Below, piece after piece: positions 1 to 6,691 of a stretch of DNA of 15,115 bases. The stretch's first letter is position 1, and each line of letters opens with the position of its first letter. The position numbers and the translations under genes were made by a program. The DNA is from Actinomycetes bacterium (GTDB lineage Bacteria > Actinomycetota > Acidimicrobiia > Acidimicrobiales > JAMCPL01). The stretch is taken from assembly GCA_021846725.1 (NCBI GenBank), contig JAJZWK010000029.1, forward strand, positions 1-15,115, given 5' to 3'. The notes under the pieces are model-generated. The model was not told where the DNA came from. It saw only the letters and a program-made list of their open reading frames with translations, and ran no database searches.

Positions 1-160
1 TGGTCACCAAATTCCCATCAAGGGTAAGATCTACTTCGACTGCATGTTGTATCTCAGGCAGGGCATGAGGTGGAAACTCTACATCTATTACAGGTCCAGC
101 TATAGCCACTATTCTGCCATCTGGCCTAGTCCCATTCATACTTGCATTATCAGCGTTCAC
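1..160 (-). CDS. atpD: ATP synthase F1 subunit beta, N-terminal part (partial)
   Basis: The minus strand from position 160 reads a protein starting (V/M)NADNASMNGTRPDGRIVAI and continuing with AGPVIDVEF and LPEIQHAVEVDL. This is the typical N-terminal beta-barrel of the catalytic beta subunit (consensus GRIVQVIGPVVDVEF). Only about 53 codons are visible before the window edge, so the P-loop and catalytic residues lie outside. The GTG at 160 is chosen because AGGAG stands about 6 nt upstream; the first ATG, at 139, has no such site. The gene lies 130 bp downstream of atpG in the same direction, the usual atpA-atpG-atpD order. It was recognised by translating this stretch by eye and is almost certain from context. 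Confidence 0.93.
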   Translation of the reverse strand, partial: MNADNASMNGTRPDGRIVAIAGPVIDVEFPPHALPEIQHAVEVDLTLDGNLVT

Positions 161-198
161 TGCCTTCTCCTCTCATCCATTGTTGACTCACTCTGTAT

Positions 199-225
199 AT
201 GTACCGACATCTCATGTACCGACAT
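199..225. repeat. 12-bp direct repeat, period 15, between atpG and atpD
   Basis: ATGTACCGACAT occurs at 199-210 and again at 214-225, separated by CTC. It lies in the 130-bp gap between atpG and atpD. It is one of many short tandem duplications in this window. Confidence 0.85.
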
Positions 226-290
226 ATTCCATTGATTGGATATAAAAGATACTTGAGAGCATCGCCCAAATGTCCTGCTGGTCATTCTAC

Positions 291-1253
291 CTAATCCACC
301 GAGGACGCCTGTCTCAACGCCTCAGCCCCTCCAACTATCTCCATTATCTCTGTAGTAATTGCATCCTGTCTTGCCCTATTCACTGCCCTGGTAAGGGTCT
401 TTATAAGTTCATCTGCATTTTCGGTGGCTGCTGCCATCGCTCTCTGGCGAGCCGAGTGCTCGCTCGTTGCCGCCTCTAAAAGAGCCGTGAACAGCTCAGA
501 TTCTATATACCGTCTAATAACTATCGGCAACAATTCAACTGGTTCGGGTTCCAGTTCCAAGTAGCCATTTCGTGCTCTTTCCAGCGCCGAATGCTTCACG
601 CTCTCATCCAAGGCCGACTCTGGATCCAAACTGGATCCTGAATCAGTATCCGAATATGAATTCAGCGCAGAAGCCTTGCTCACATTGGTATCTACAGGCA
701 ATATTTTACGAACCTCTACCACCTGCGAACCGGCAGACTTGAACCTGGTGGAGACCAGATCAATCTCTGCAATCTCACCTGCATCCAGCAGACCAAGAAT
801 TGAATCGGCAATACTAACTGCATCTTCGTAAGATGGTTTATCAGAAAACCCCATGAACGAAGCAACCAATTCCTGCCCGCTGAACTTGAAAAACGAAGCT
901 GCCTTCTTGCCCACAGCGATCACCTTGTATTGCTTCGACAAACCTGTCAATTCTTCCAATAAATGCGTCGTAGATCGCAATACAGACATATTGTAGCCAC
1001 CACAGAGACCACGGTCAGCAACTATCGTACACACCAACACAGCACCGTCGGAGGTTGCCATACCACCGCTTTCATGCATTACCCCGCGCAAAACATTGCC
1101 TACAGCATTGCTATAGGGTATCGCGGCATCAAGACGTGCTCTCGCCCTCATAATCCTGGACGCAGCTATCAACTCCATAGCTCGTGTAATCTTCTTGGTA
1201 GCCTGCACACTCTTTATGCGGCGACGCAATACGCGTTCTTGTGCTCCTGGCAT
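291..1253 (-). CDS. atpG: ATP synthase F1 subunit gamma
   Basis: Central rotor shaft of F1. It couples rotation of the membrane c-ring to ATP synthesis in the alpha3beta3 head. The N-terminus MPGAQERVLRRRIKSVQATK followed by KITRAMELIAASR is the conserved N-terminal shaft helix. DRGLCGGYN (80-88) lies in the Rossmann-like domain. The C-terminal helix SEHSARQRAMAAATENADEL (264-283) is the other canonical gamma signature. At 320 residues it is longer than most gamma subunits (about 285-300). The extra length is an acidic, serine-rich stretch at about 198-236 just before the C-terminal helix, where other gammas have a short loop. The ATG at 1253 has a weak AGG about 8 nt upstream. It sits between atpA and atpD in the same operon; 118 bp separate it from atpA. 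Confidence 0.97.
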   Translation of the reverse strand: MPGAQERVLRRRIKSVQATKKITRAMELIAASRIMRARARLDAAIPYSNAVGNVLRGVMHESGGMATSDGAVLVCTIVADRGLCGGYNMSVLRSTTHLLEELTGLSKQYKVIAVGKKAASFFKFSGQELVASFMGFSDKPSYEDAVSIADSILGLLDAGEIAEIDLVSTRFKSAGSQVVEVRKILPVDTNVSKASALNSYSDTDSGSSLDPESALDESVKHSALERARNGYLELEPEPVELLPIVIRRYIESELFTALLEAATSEHSARQRAMAAATENADELIKTLTRAVNRARQDAITTEIMEIVGGAEALRQASSVD

Positions 1254-1371
1254 AAGACTAACCTACTATTCCTAGAAGTATCAGCAAATATCTACTGAAT
1301 TTAGAATCACACGCCAATGATCCATTCCGAGCGGCTGGTACTACATCCATACTATCTGGACAGGACATTCC

Positions 1372-2892
1372 TTAAGATGCCTCCACATCAAAGACCTTCT
1401 GAAAGTCTTCTATTGCATCTTTCAGTTTGTCTCCATCCGGCAGAGTACCCGTCTCTCTAATATGTGCAAGCAGGTCTGCGTGCTTTGCTCTCATGTACTT
1501 GAGCAACTCGCTCTCAAACCTCCGCACCTGATCAATAGGGAGTTCATCCACAAAACCACCAGTCCCTGCATACACTACGACTACCTGATCTTCTACCGCC
1601 ATAGGGGAATGTTGAGGCTGCTTGAGCAACTCGGTCAGCCTGTACCCACGTTCCAATTGCGCCTGGGATACCTTGTCCAATTCGGATCCAAACGTTGCAA
1701 AGGACTCCAGTTCCCTGAATTGAGCAAGGTCTATCTTGAGAGTTCCAGATACCTGCTTCATGGCCTTTATTTGAGCATTGCCCCCTACCCTTGAAACTGA
1801 TATACCGACATTCATAGCAGGCCTTACACCAGCGTAAAACAGTTCGGTTTCCAGATATACCTGGCCGTCTGTGATAGAAATCACGTTTGTTGGGATATAG
1901 GCAGACACGTCTCCTGCCTTCGTCTCTATGATGGGAAGTGCAGTCAGGGAACCACCACCCAGAGCGTCTGAAAGTCTGGCTGCACGCTCTAGTAGCCTAC
2001 TATGCAGGTAGAATACATCACCAGGATAGGCCTCACGACCAGGAGGTCTACGTAGCAACAAAGAAAGTTGCCGATATGCCTCAGCCTGCTTGGACAGATC
2101 GTCATATACTATCAGTGCATCTTCTCCATTCTCCATCCAGTGTTGTCCCATAGCACACCCACCGTATGGAGCAAGGTACTTGAACGGTGCGGGGTCCGAT
2201 GCAGGAGCCGATACTACGACTGTATAATCAAGGGCACCATGCTCCGCAAGAATGTCCACGGTATTAGCGACAGAAGAGCCCTTCTGTCCGACTGCCACAT
2301 ATATGCATTTTACGCCCAGGCCTTTCTGGTGAATAATCGTATCTATAGCCACCGTAGTTTTGCCTGTTTTCCGGTCACCAATTATAAGCTCTCTTTGACC
2401 ACGTCCAATCGGCGTCATGGCATCAATAGCCTTTATCCCGGTCTGAAGAGGTACCGATACTGGTTGGCGATTGACTACACCAGGAGCCTGAATCTCCATA
2501 CGCCTGAACTCTTGAACCTGTATCGGCCCCTTCCCGTCAATAGGCTCACCAAGTGCATTCACAACCCTTCCGAGCAGGGAATCACCTACTGGAACTGAAA
2601 GTATTCTTCCGGTGGCCCTTACTATCTGATCCTCTTCAAGATGCTCGTCACTTCCCAGAATAACTGCCCCAATGACATCCTCCTCCAAGTTCAGTGCGAG
2701 CCCCAGAGTACCGTCCTCGAACTCGAGCAACTCATTCACCCCGACACCGGGTAGACCGGATACTCTTGCTACACCGTCACCGACCTCCATAATACGGCCA
2801 ACCTGCTCTACCGAAGCCGTCGCGACCTCTCCGGTAAGATACTTATTCAATACGCTTTCAATCTCTTTGGCATCAATGGTCAGTTCAGCCAC
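1372..2892 (-). CDS. atpA: ATP synthase F1 subunit alpha
   Basis: Non-catalytic nucleotide-binding subunit of F1, forming the hexamer with beta. The P-loop GDRKTGKT is at residues 172-179 counted from the start used here. The Lys after GDR, rather than the usual Gln, is the form I know from actinobacterial alphas. The SISVSRVGGNAQIKAM segment contains the conserved arginine that reaches the beta catalytic site. Length is 506 residues, normal for the family. The frame also has an ATG at 2898, but AAAAGGAG directly abuts that ATG with no spacer. The GTG at 2892 has a 6-nt spacer and gives MAELTIDAKEIES, matching the common actinobacterial start, so GTG is preferred. It lies 201 bp downstream of atpH, a wide gap for an operon. 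Confidence 0.97.
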   Translation of the reverse strand: MAELTIDAKEIESVLNKYLTGEVATASVEQVGRIMEVGDGVARVSGLPGVGVNELLEFEDGTLGLALNLEEDVIGAVILGSDEHLEEDQIVRATGRILSVPVGDSLLGRVVNALGEPIDGKGPIQVQEFRRMEIQAPGVVNRQPVSVPLQTGIKAIDAMTPIGRGQRELIIGDRKTGKTTVAIDTIIHQKGLGVKCIYVAVGQKGSSVANTVDILAEHGALDYTVVVSAPASDPAPFKYLAPYGGCAMGQHWMENGEDALIVYDDLSKQAEAYRQLSLLLRRPPGREAYPGDVFYLHSRLLERAARLSDALGGGSLTALPIIETKAGDVSAYIPTNVISITDGQVYLETELFYAGVRPAMNVGISVSRVGGNAQIKAMKQVSGTLKIDLAQFRELESFATFGSELDKVSQAQLERGYRLTELLKQPQHSPMAVEDQVVVVYAGTGGFVDELPIDQVRRFESELLKYMRAKHADLLAHIRETGTLPDGDKLKDAIEDFQKVFDVEAS

Positions 2893-2898
2893 ATCCAT

Positions 2899-2906
2899 CT
2901 CCTTTT
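2899..2906 (-). promoter_or_regulatory. Shine-Dalgarno site deciding the atpA start
   Basis: AAAAGGAG on the minus strand touches ATG 2898 with zero spacing but is 6 nt from the in-frame GTG 2892. It therefore supports initiation at GTG. Confidence 0.7.
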
Positions 2907-3093
2907 ACACTAAGTCCTACTCGTAACTCCATCTATATCTTTCCACATACAATATCGCATTTACCATATTAGAGGCTGAACCTCTTAAGTCTGCAATTGT
3001 TGAGTTCTGTAATCACCGCTTCATACCAGGCATACTCAAAGACAGTATCCACAGTACCCACATACTTACGACAACTGGACATATGGTAGTTCG

Positions 3094-4122
3094 TCACGCT
3101 GCACCATGATTTGCCATACCAGCACTTACAGCCTGATGAGCTAGGTCTCTACCCAGCAACGGAGATCCAAGCGCCTCCAGGTAACGACGCGCACTGGAGT
3201 CGACCACCAGGTCACCTATGCTCACAATAACTCCACCCAGTAAAGAAGCGTCTATATCCACCTGGACATCTACTGGACATCCGGCAACGTCCCCAAGAAT
3301 ACCTGTAAGCATCTCAAGCTCATCATCAGTAAGCGGCTTGGCAGATCGTACTTTCCCTATACGCCAACCGCGAATGCTGGAGACGAAATCTGCCAACCAT
3401 GCAAGAGTCATTGCCATATCTCTCGGCCTCGATGACAACGAATGAACCACTATTTTTACCGTAGCAGGGTTTACCTTCCCATCAAGCAACTCAAACATGG
3501 CACGGCGTCTTGCAATCAATGGAATTGACCTGTCAATAAGCGTGAAACTCGGCAGCGTAACTCTATCAAACAATCTCGAAAGTGCTAGTACCTCTTCCTG
3601 GACAGTTGCCAGAGTACCAGCATCCTCTACTCTATCGAGCACAGCTCTGCAATAGCCACCAATATAATTACGTGCTGCAGAGCGGGAAAGCTTCTCTTCC
3701 TCCTCTGCGGCTGCTCCGGACATCACTACCTCCAGATGGCTATAAGAGATGCCAGAACTGTCCGTTGCCTGTTCACCAGACATACCTTGAGAAGATACTT
3801 CAGAAGATACTTCGTCTATCCAGCGAACCATCTCCACCATCTCGCCAAAGACCGCCGGAAGATCGTCCCCAGGCTCCTCCATGACTGCTTTTTGTATCAC
3901 GCGTAGCGCATATTCATCTATACGCGAAATCAATAGGTCGGACAGTATGTTCTTACGTATCAGACTGCTGATACCTGAATCGGTAATTACCTTGAACAGC
4001 GCAGAATTGGCTGATATGAACTGGTTGAACGAGTCCAAATCGGATGCCATCTGACTCAGTGCTGCATCTACCAATGCAGACTCGACTACTGCATGTACGT
4101 ATCCTTTTAGAGAAGGAATCAT
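3094..4122 (-). CDS. atpH: ATP synthase F1 subunit delta with duplicated N-terminal domain
   Basis: Peripheral-stalk subunit joining the b subunit to the top of F1. The C-terminal part is classical delta: VRSAKPLTDDELEML (258-272) and VDIDASLLGGVIVSIGDLVV (288-307). At 342 residues it is nearly twice the usual length of about 180. The extra part is a second helical delta N-terminal domain. Residues about 1-110 (LKGYVHAVVESA, then ITDSGISSLIRKNILSDLL) line up without gaps over some 65 residues with about 151-250 (IGGYCRAVLDRV, then LIDRSIPLIARRRAMFELL). An acidic Ser/Glu linker (about 106-146) joins the copies. The start is ATG 4122, 9 nt after the atpF stop; there is no clear SD, so coupled translation is likely. 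b and delta are separate genes, unlike the mycobacterial b-delta fusion. Confidence 0.93.
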   Translation of the reverse strand: MIPSLKGYVHAVVESALVDAALSQMASDLDSFNQFISANSALFKVITDSGISSLIRKNILSDLLISRIDEYALRVIQKAVMEEPGDDLPAVFGEMVEMVRWIDEVSSEVSSQGMSGEQATDSSGISYSHLEVVMSGAAAEEEEKLSRSAARNYIGGYCRAVLDRVEDAGTLATVQEEVLALSRLFDRVTLPSFTLIDRSIPLIARRRAMFELLDGKVNPATVKIVVHSLSSRPRDMAMTLAWLADFVSSIRGWRIGKVRSAKPLTDDELEMLTGILGDVAGCPVDVQVDIDASLLGGVIVSIGDLVVDSSARRYLEALGSPLLGRDLAHQAVSAGMANHGAA

Positions 4123-4131
4123 CCAAACAAT

Positions 4132-4680
4132 CTATGCACTTGTCGAGGACGTTCCTGCTCCGGTAGATACCGATGCCCTGAACGCAGCAACTGACTCTTC
4201 AATAAGGTCGCGATGGCGTTCGGGGTCCATCTCCCGAGCAACCACTCTCGCGGCAAGTGACATCGCCAACTCGCCCATCTTGGCAGATAGCTCTTCCACC
4301 GCCATAGACCTATCTTTGGCAATCTCAGACTTTGCTGCCTCTACAAGGCGATCAAATTCCGCCTGCCCTCTCTGCTCACCGTCGACACGTAACTGATCGG
4401 CAACACGATTTGCCTGGGCAACCACTTCCCTTGCCTTCTCTCTGGCCTCGCTTATAATCTGGTCACGCTGTCTCCGTATCTCTTCAGCTTCCTTTTTTGC
4501 TTTGCTCGCATCATCCAATGAAGTCCTGATGAGATCCTGGCGCTCCTTGATCTGCTTGTCCACCCATGGTATCACCCATATAGCCAGCACCAGTAAGGTC
4601 AGTATAAATGCACCGACCTCTACGATTATCGTACCGTTTGGCACCAGAAAGTTACTTGCCACCATCGGTAATGACAACAT
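4132..4680 (-). CDS. atpF: ATP synthase F0 subunit b
   Basis: Membrane-anchored stalk subunit that holds F1 against the turning c-ring. A short N-terminal stretch is followed by one membrane helix at about residues 16-40 (IIVEVGAFILTLLVLAIW). A long charged coiled-coil follows (KERQDLIRTSLDDASKAKKE, then EAEEIRRQRDQI and further), and the tail is a Ser/Thr/Ala-rich low-complexity end. Length is 182 residues, normal for a single b subunit. Only one b-type gene is present; no b' is seen. ATG 4680 lies 8 nt after the atpE stop with no good SD, suggesting coupling to atpE. A second in-frame ATG five codons later is possible but has no better site. Confidence 0.96.
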   Translation of the reverse strand: MLSLPMVASNFLVPNGTIIVEVGAFILTLLVLAIWVIPWVDKQIKERQDLIRTSLDDASKAKKEAEEIRRQRDQIISEAREKAREVVAQANRVADQLRVDGEQRGQAEFDRLVEAAKSEIAKDRSMAVEELSAKMGELAMSLAARVVAREMDPERHRDLIEESVAAFRASVSTGAGTSSTSA

Positions 4681-4688
4681 GAAACTAC

Positions 4689-4958
4689 TTACTTCTTGTA
4701 CAGCGAGAATACAAACAGCGCAGTAAAGGCAAGATTGATGAAGTACATTGCCTCCACCAAACCGACCGTCAAGAACATAATAGTGAACAATCTACCTTGT
4801 GCTTCAGGTTGCCTTGCAACTCCCGCGATAGTCTGACTCCCGGCCAACCCATCACCTATCGATGCTCCAACCGCACCTCCCCCCAAGGCCATACCGCCAC
4901 CAATCATTGCTCCAGCTAACTTTATAGCGTCAGCCGTAGCGCTGGTACTTGCTGCCAT
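4689..4958 (-). CDS. atpE: ATP synthase F0 subunit c
   Basis: Proteolipid of the rotating c-ring; carries protons across the membrane. It is two membrane helices joined by the polar loop ARQPEAQGR (48-56). The glycine-rich first helix is GGGMALGGGAVGASIGDG (20-37). The proton-binding carboxylate is Glu69 in VGLVEAMYFINLAF. The Na+-type ligand set (Gln in helix 1, Ser/Thr after the Glu) is absent, so H+ coupling is expected. It is 89 residues and very close to the M. tuberculosis protein in helix 2, except that the residue two after the essential Glu is Met71 where M. tuberculosis has Ala63. ATG 4958 has AAAGGAG with an 8-nt spacer. It is the first atp gene of this group; atpB, normally just upstream, is absent. 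Confidence 0.98.
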   Translation of the reverse strand: MAASTSATADAIKLAGAMIGGGMALGGGAVGASIGDGLAGSQTIAGVARQPEAQGRLFTIMFLTVGLVEAMYFINLAFTALFVFSLYKK

Positions 4959-5001
4959 TTATCATACTCCTTTATCGGTCAATCTAATTCAGTAGATGAT
5001 A

Positions 5002-5039
5002 TTTTTAGCACATTACGAGTACATGATGCAAACTGGCAA
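5002..5039 (-). promoter_or_regulatory. Candidate promoter for the atpEFHAGD operon
   Basis: In the 121-bp gap between ilvC and atpE, the minus strand holds TTGCAT (5026-5031) with TAAAAA (5002-5007) 18 nt away. It also holds TTGCCA (5034-5039) with TAATGT (5010-5015), also 18 nt away. Either could start an atp transcript with a 40-50 nt leader. No strong terminator follows ilvC, so read-through from ilv is equally possible. The matches are weak. Confidence 0.3.
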
Positions 5040-5079
5040 ATAAAAATTTTTACTGGCGACCCCAGGAGGCACCAAACGG

Positions 5080-6105
5080 TCAGCCGCCTGACACATCCCT
5101 AACGCCCTGACGACCCGTCGATATAAAAGGCATCATCTTTCTCAACTCAGCACCGACCTTCTCTATCGGTGCCTCAGCAGCTTTACGCCTCATTTCATTG
5201 AAGTTTGGCCGCCCGGCTTTGTTCTCGGCAACCCATTCTTCTGCAAACTTACCGGAGCGAATATCATCAAGTATGCTACGCATGGTCTCACGTACGTGCT
5301 CATCGATGACCCTCGGTCCCCTGGTCATATCTCCGTATTCTGCCGTATCGGATACCGAATAGCGCATACCGCTGATCCCTTCCTCGTATATCAGATCCAC
5401 TATCAACTTCATCTCGTGCAGGCACTCAAAATAGGCAGACTCCGGCTGGTATCCCGCCTCCACCAATGTATCGAATCCAGCTTGGATCAGTGATGTCACC
5501 CCACCGCATAGAACGGCCTGCTCGCCAAAGAGATCGGTCTCCGTCTCTTCAGCAAAGGTAGTATCCAGCACACCTGCTCTGGTAGCTCCTATACCGTATG
5601 CATAAGAGATAGCGAGCTCTCTCGCCTTGCCGGAATGATCCTGCGCCACAGCTACCAACGACGGTACTCCACCCCCCTCAGTAAAGGTTCTCCGGACAAG
5701 ATGGCCGGGGCTCTTTGGTGCCACCATAGCTACATCCACGAATGCAGGCGGCTTGATCTGTCCAAAATGAATATTGAATCCATGAGCGAAGAAAAGAGCA
5801 TCTCCCTCTTTCAATGCCGGCTCTATATCGCGTGCATACGCTTCTGGTTGTTCAGTATCGGGCAGAAGGATCATAATAAGATCAGCCTCTTCTGAAGCAT
5901 CGCGCAGGTTCAGTACTTTCAAGCCAGCCTTTTCAGCCTTTGCTTTGGAAGAGGAGCCCTCACGCAACCCCACCCTTACATCTACCCCTGAATCGGCCAG
6001 GTTCAAAGCATGAGCATGTCCCTGTGACCCATAACCGAGAATCGCCACCTTGCTTCCTTTTATAAGAGCCGTATCGGCATCCTTGTCGTAGTATAACGTA
6101 GCCAT
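5080..6105 (-). CDS. ilvC: Ketol-acid reductoisomerase (class I)
   Basis: Second common enzyme of valine and isoleucine synthesis: converts acetolactate or acetohydroxybutyrate to the dihydroxy acid using NADPH and Mg2+ in the cytosol. It is 341 residues, typical of the short class I form. The Rossmann motif GYGSQGHAHAL starts at residue 24. The cofactor loop VGLREGSSSKAKAE (45-58) has Arg48 and Ser51-53, which usually bind the NADPH phosphate. The knotted C-terminal domain shows the metal-binding acids in ETDLFGEQAVLCGG and ECLHEMKLIVDL, plus the substrate serine in SGMRYSVSDTAEYGD. ATG 6105 has GAAAGGAG at 8 nt, a strong site. It follows ilvN by 88 bp on the same strand. Confidence 0.98.
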   Translation of the reverse strand: MATLYYDKDADTALIKGSKVAILGYGSQGHAHALNLADSGVDVRVGLREGSSSKAKAEKAGLKVLNLRDASEEADLIMILLPDTEQPEAYARDIEPALKEGDALFFAHGFNIHFGQIKPPAFVDVAMVAPKSPGHLVRRTFTEGGGVPSLVAVAQDHSGKARELAISYAYGIGATRAGVLDTTFAEETETDLFGEQAVLCGGVTSLIQAGFDTLVEAGYQPESAYFECLHEMKLIVDLIYEEGISGMRYSVSDTAEYGDMTRGPRVIDEHVRETMRSILDDIRSGKFAEEWVAENKAGRPNFNEMRRKAAEAPIEKVGAELRKMMPFISTGRQGVRDVSGG

Positions 6106-6128
6106 TTAATTACTCCTTTCGCTCCTTG

Positions 6129-6202
6129 ATATTATCAATCGTTATATTATCAATTGCTATAGCCTAATCATCATCGTTATAGCCTAATCAAAACTATAGC
6201 CT
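6129..6202. repeat. Two overlapping short tandem-repeat sets between ilvN and ilvC
   Basis: ATATTATCAAT occurs at 6129-6139 and 6144-6154 (period 15). TATAGCCTAATCA occurs at 6158-6170 and 6178-6190 (period 20), with a partial third copy TATAGCCT at 6195-6202 that includes the ilvN stop codon. The 88-bp gap consists largely of these units. The second set looks like repeated copying of the ilvN 3' end. Confidence 0.85.
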
Positions 6203-6691
6203 GGATAGTGCCACCCTGCCCGTCCTCTGTATGTCCACTATTCCATACGGTCTGATCAACTCCTCGAAGTCATCGAGCTTACTGGGGTGCCCAGCAAGCA
6301 TGACAGTCAAGCTGGCAATACCTACATCTACTATCTTGCCCTCGAACACTCCGACAAGTTGGATGATCTGACCTCTTATGTCATTATCCGATTTAACCGT
6401 AGCTAATAGGAGTTCTGCTTCTATGGCATCTGAGGGGGCCAACTCGTTTATAGATACGACGTTAATCAATTTGTCCAGCTGCATAATTATCTGCTCCAAT
6501 GGTGCAGAATCAAGATCGACAACTGCAGTGATCCTGCTGAACCTCTTATCGTCAGTAGGCGCCACCGCGAGCGAGTAGATATTGAACCCCCGCCGTGAAA
6601 AAAGACCTGCAACTCTGGCAAGTACGCCTGATTTGTTCTCCACAAGCACAGAGATTATGTGTAGGTGCTCCATACCGGTTGCCGCTTTCAT
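6194..6691 (-). CDS. ilvN: Acetolactate synthase small (regulatory) subunit
   Basis: Regulatory subunit of acetohydroxyacid synthase. It activates IlvB and gives it feedback inhibition by valine (or other branched-chain amino acids). The N-terminal ACT domain is classical: HIISVLVENKSGVLARVAGL (11-30), then FSRRGFNIYSLAV. The conserved Asn19, Gly22 and Asn37 belong to the effector-binding site of the family. A C-terminal dimerisation domain follows (about 90-165). Length is 165 residues, normal. ATG 6691 overlaps the ilvB stop by 4 nt (ATGA), so translation is coupled to the catalytic subunit. A purine-rich AAGGAAAGG lies about 10 nt upstream. The Met at residue 7 would also fit family starts but has no ribosome site. 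Confidence 0.97.
   Translation of the reverse strand: MKAATGMEHLHIISVLVENKSGVLARVAGLFSRRGFNIYSLAVAPTDDKRFSRITAVVDLDSAPLEQIIMQLDKLINVVSINELAPSDAIEAELLLATVKSDNDIRGQIIQLVGVFEGKIVDVGIASLTVMLAGHPSKLDDFEELIRPYGIVDIQRTGRVALSRL

Noticed and set aside
2068..2598. 176-aa plus-strand ORF opposite atpA
   Set aside because: Shadow of atpA; no ribosome site or protein motif.
2965..2987. Hairpin GAGG/CCTC in the atpH-atpA gap
   Set aside because: Four-base stem with a bulge and no U-tract; could be chance.
5041..5079. Terminator after ilvC
   Set aside because: Only a 4-bp CTGG/CCAG stem before an A/T palindrome (TAAAAATTTTTA); too weak to call.
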